Below are positions 5,876 to 6,960 of a stretch of DNA of 6,960 nt, one piece after another (the first letter of the stretch is position 1; every line of letters starts with the position of its first letter). This stretch comes from Desulfuromonadaceae bacterium GWC2_58_13 (GTDB lineage: Bacteria; Desulfobacterota; Desulfuromonadia; Desulfuromonadales; Trichloromonadaceae). The stretch covers positions 1 through 6,960 of the forward strand of contig MHXM01000037.1 in NCBI GenBank assembly GCA_001825565.1, read 5' to 3'. The notes under the pieces are model-generated. The model saw only the letters and a program-made list of their open reading frames with translations. It made no database searches and had not been told where the DNA came from. The position numbers and the translations under genes were made by a program.

Positions 5876-6960
5876 TCAGTCTCCTTCCGAAGGATTTTGA
5901 AGCGGCCCATCCTTATCCGGGACCGGCGTTTCACCATCAACCGCTGGCAGGGGTTCGGCCGCTGCGGGCGCAGCGGCCCCGGGGAGGGGAATGTCGAAGT
6001 AACTGGCAAAGATCCGCCGGGCGATCGGGGCAGCGGCGCCGCTGCCGCTGCCGCCATGCTCGACCACCACCGCCAGGGCGATCCGCGGGTTTTCCGTCGG
6101 CGCATAACCAACGAACAGGGCGTGATCGCGAAAGCGATAGGCAATCTCTTCCTTGGGCGTCCTGTCGTTCTTATCCTTGAGTTTGACCACCTGCGAGGTA
6201 CCGGTTTTGCCGGCAATGCTCACCTGTTCCAGTCGGCTTTTCCAGGCGGTTCCGCCCGGTTCGTTGACCACCGCCTCGATCCCCCGGCGCACCGCCTGCA
6301 GATCCGCGGGGGAAAGCTTCGCCTCGTTGATCACCTCGGGGCGCATCCGCTCCAGGATGTTGCCATCCAGATCCTCGATACGGTTGACCACCTGGGGCCG
6401 CAGCACCGTGCCGCCGTTGGCCACGGTAGCCATCATCACCGCCATCTGCAGCGGGGTGGCCAGCACATACCCCTGGCCGATGGAGGAAATCACCGTTTCG
6501 CCATTGTACCAGCGGGCTCCATACCGTTGTTTTTTCCACTGGCGATCGGGAATCAGGCCGGGTTTCTCCCCTTCGAGAGGGAAGCCGAGGGAACTACCCA
6601 GCCCGAGCGACCTGGCCATATCGGCGATGCGGTCAATTCCCAGATCGAGAGACACCTTGTAAAACCAGACGTCGCAGCTTTCCTTAAGGGCTTTTTTCAG
6701 GTCGGTGCGCCCGTGTCCGCCCTTTTTCCAGCACCGGAAATCGCGGTTGCCCAAGGAAAGAAAGCCCGGACAATCGACCGTGGTCGCGGGAGAGGCCACC
6801 CCCGCCTTGAGGGCTGCCAAAGCCGTCACGATTTTAAAGGTCGAGCCCGGAGGGTATTGCCCCTGGATGGTCTTGTCCTGGAGGGGGTGCCGTGAGTCCT
6901 GCAACAGGGCGATCCACTCCTTGCCGGAAATCCCGCGGGCGAAAATGGCCGGATTGAAGG
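5876..6960 (-). CDS. mrdA: Penicillin-binding protein 2, C-terminal part (runs off the right edge)
   Basis: This is the transpeptidase partner of RodA, cross-linking elongating peptidoglycan in the periplasm. The frame is open to the edge, and 360 codons plus the TGA at 5876-5878 are present; the N-terminal membrane anchor and dimerisation domain lie outside. Numbering from the first full codon in view (6956-6958), the catalytic S39 is in YPPGSTFK (S-x-x-K), SCD at 94-96 is the S-x-N-type motif (an aspartate is usual in PBP2), and AGKTGTSQV holds the KTG at 251-253. The stretch between contains VDCPGF, FRCW and GHGRTDL, typical of PBP2. After the domain there is a roughly 35-residue tail rich in proline, alanine and acidic residues, probably disordered. 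The gene is followed 5 nt later by rodA. Upstream mre genes are likely but not visible. Confidence 0.95.
   Translation of the reverse strand, partial: FNPAIFARGISGKEWIALLQDSRHPLQDKTIQGQYPPGSTFKIVTALAALKAGVASPATTVDCPGFLSLGNRDFRCWKKGGHGRTDLKKALKESCDVWFYKVSLDLGIDRIADMARSLGLGSSLGFPLEGEKPGLIPDRQWKKQRYGARWYNGETVISSIGQGYVLATPLQMAVMMATVANGGTVLRPQVVNRIEDLDGNILERMRPEVINEAKLSPADLQAVRRGIEAVVNEPGGTAWKSRLEQVSIAGKTGTSQVVKLKDKNDRTPKEEIAYRFRDHALFVGYAPTENPRIALAVVVEHGGSGSGAAAPIARRIFASYFDIPLPGAAAPAAAEPLPAVDGETPVPDKDGPLQNPSEGD
5880..5885 (-). promoter_or_regulatory. rodA ribosome binding site inside the end of mrdA
   Basis: AGGAGA on the minus strand lies 9 nt before the rodA ATG and within the final codons of mrdA. 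The mrdA TGA falls between this site and the rodA start, an arrangement that favours re-initiation by the same ribosomes. Confidence 0.65.

Noticed and set aside
5897..6895. Plus-strand open frame (332 codons) opposite mrdA
   Set aside because: The minus strand encodes an unmistakable PBP2 transpeptidase domain; long antisense frames are expected in GC-rich genes.
6905..6960. Treating the TTG at 6904 as the start of the PBP2 gene
   Set aside because: The frame stays open to the edge and reads FNPAIFARGIS then EWIALL, the expected PBP2 sequence just before the catalytic serine, so the gene continues outside the window.

Overview
The window looks like chromosomal DNA from a GC-rich, strictly or facultatively anaerobic, Gram-negative bacterium, most likely of the Geobacter/Desulfuromonas type (Desulfuromonadota). 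This rests on an exported multihaem c-type cytochrome of a style common there, a cysteine-rich dicluster ferredoxin protein, an AmmeMemoRadiSam radical SAM enzyme, a DUF4197 lipoprotein and an elongasome (PBP2-RodA) gene pair. The taxonomic call is inference; there is no rRNA or other marker gene.

Six of the seven coding regions lie on the minus strand, so transcription runs from high to low coordinates. From the right edge: the C-terminal two thirds or so of penicillin-binding protein 2 (mrdA; 5876 to beyond the window) is followed 5 nt later by rodA (4773-5870). Then come an AmrS-type radical SAM enzyme (3687-4700), a DUF4197 lipoprotein (2913-3659), a ferredoxin-like 4Fe-4S protein (1545-2819) and a seven-motif multihaem cytochrome (339-1388). 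At the left edge the end of an unidentified plus-strand gene (2-199) converges on this set, with a strong hairpin (290-336) between the two 3' ends.

PBP2 and RodA work together in the periplasm and inner membrane as the transpeptidase and SEDS glycosyltransferase that elongate the cell wall, and they are translationally coupled here. AmrS and DUF4197 are only 27 nt apart and probably co-transcribed. The ferredoxin protein and the cytochrome are both redox carriers, one cytoplasmic and one exported. The cytochrome has its own candidate promoter in an AT-rich gap, so a joint function is only a possibility.

The least expected signal is a 33-bp stretch at 228-260 that matches the 3' end of the ferredoxin gene (1562-1594) at 31 of 33 positions. 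It lies outside any intact copy of that gene and looks like the relic of a lost paralogue or of a local rearrangement. I see no CRISPR array, tRNA, rRNA, insertion sequence or defence system, and nothing that clearly amounts to an undescribed system.
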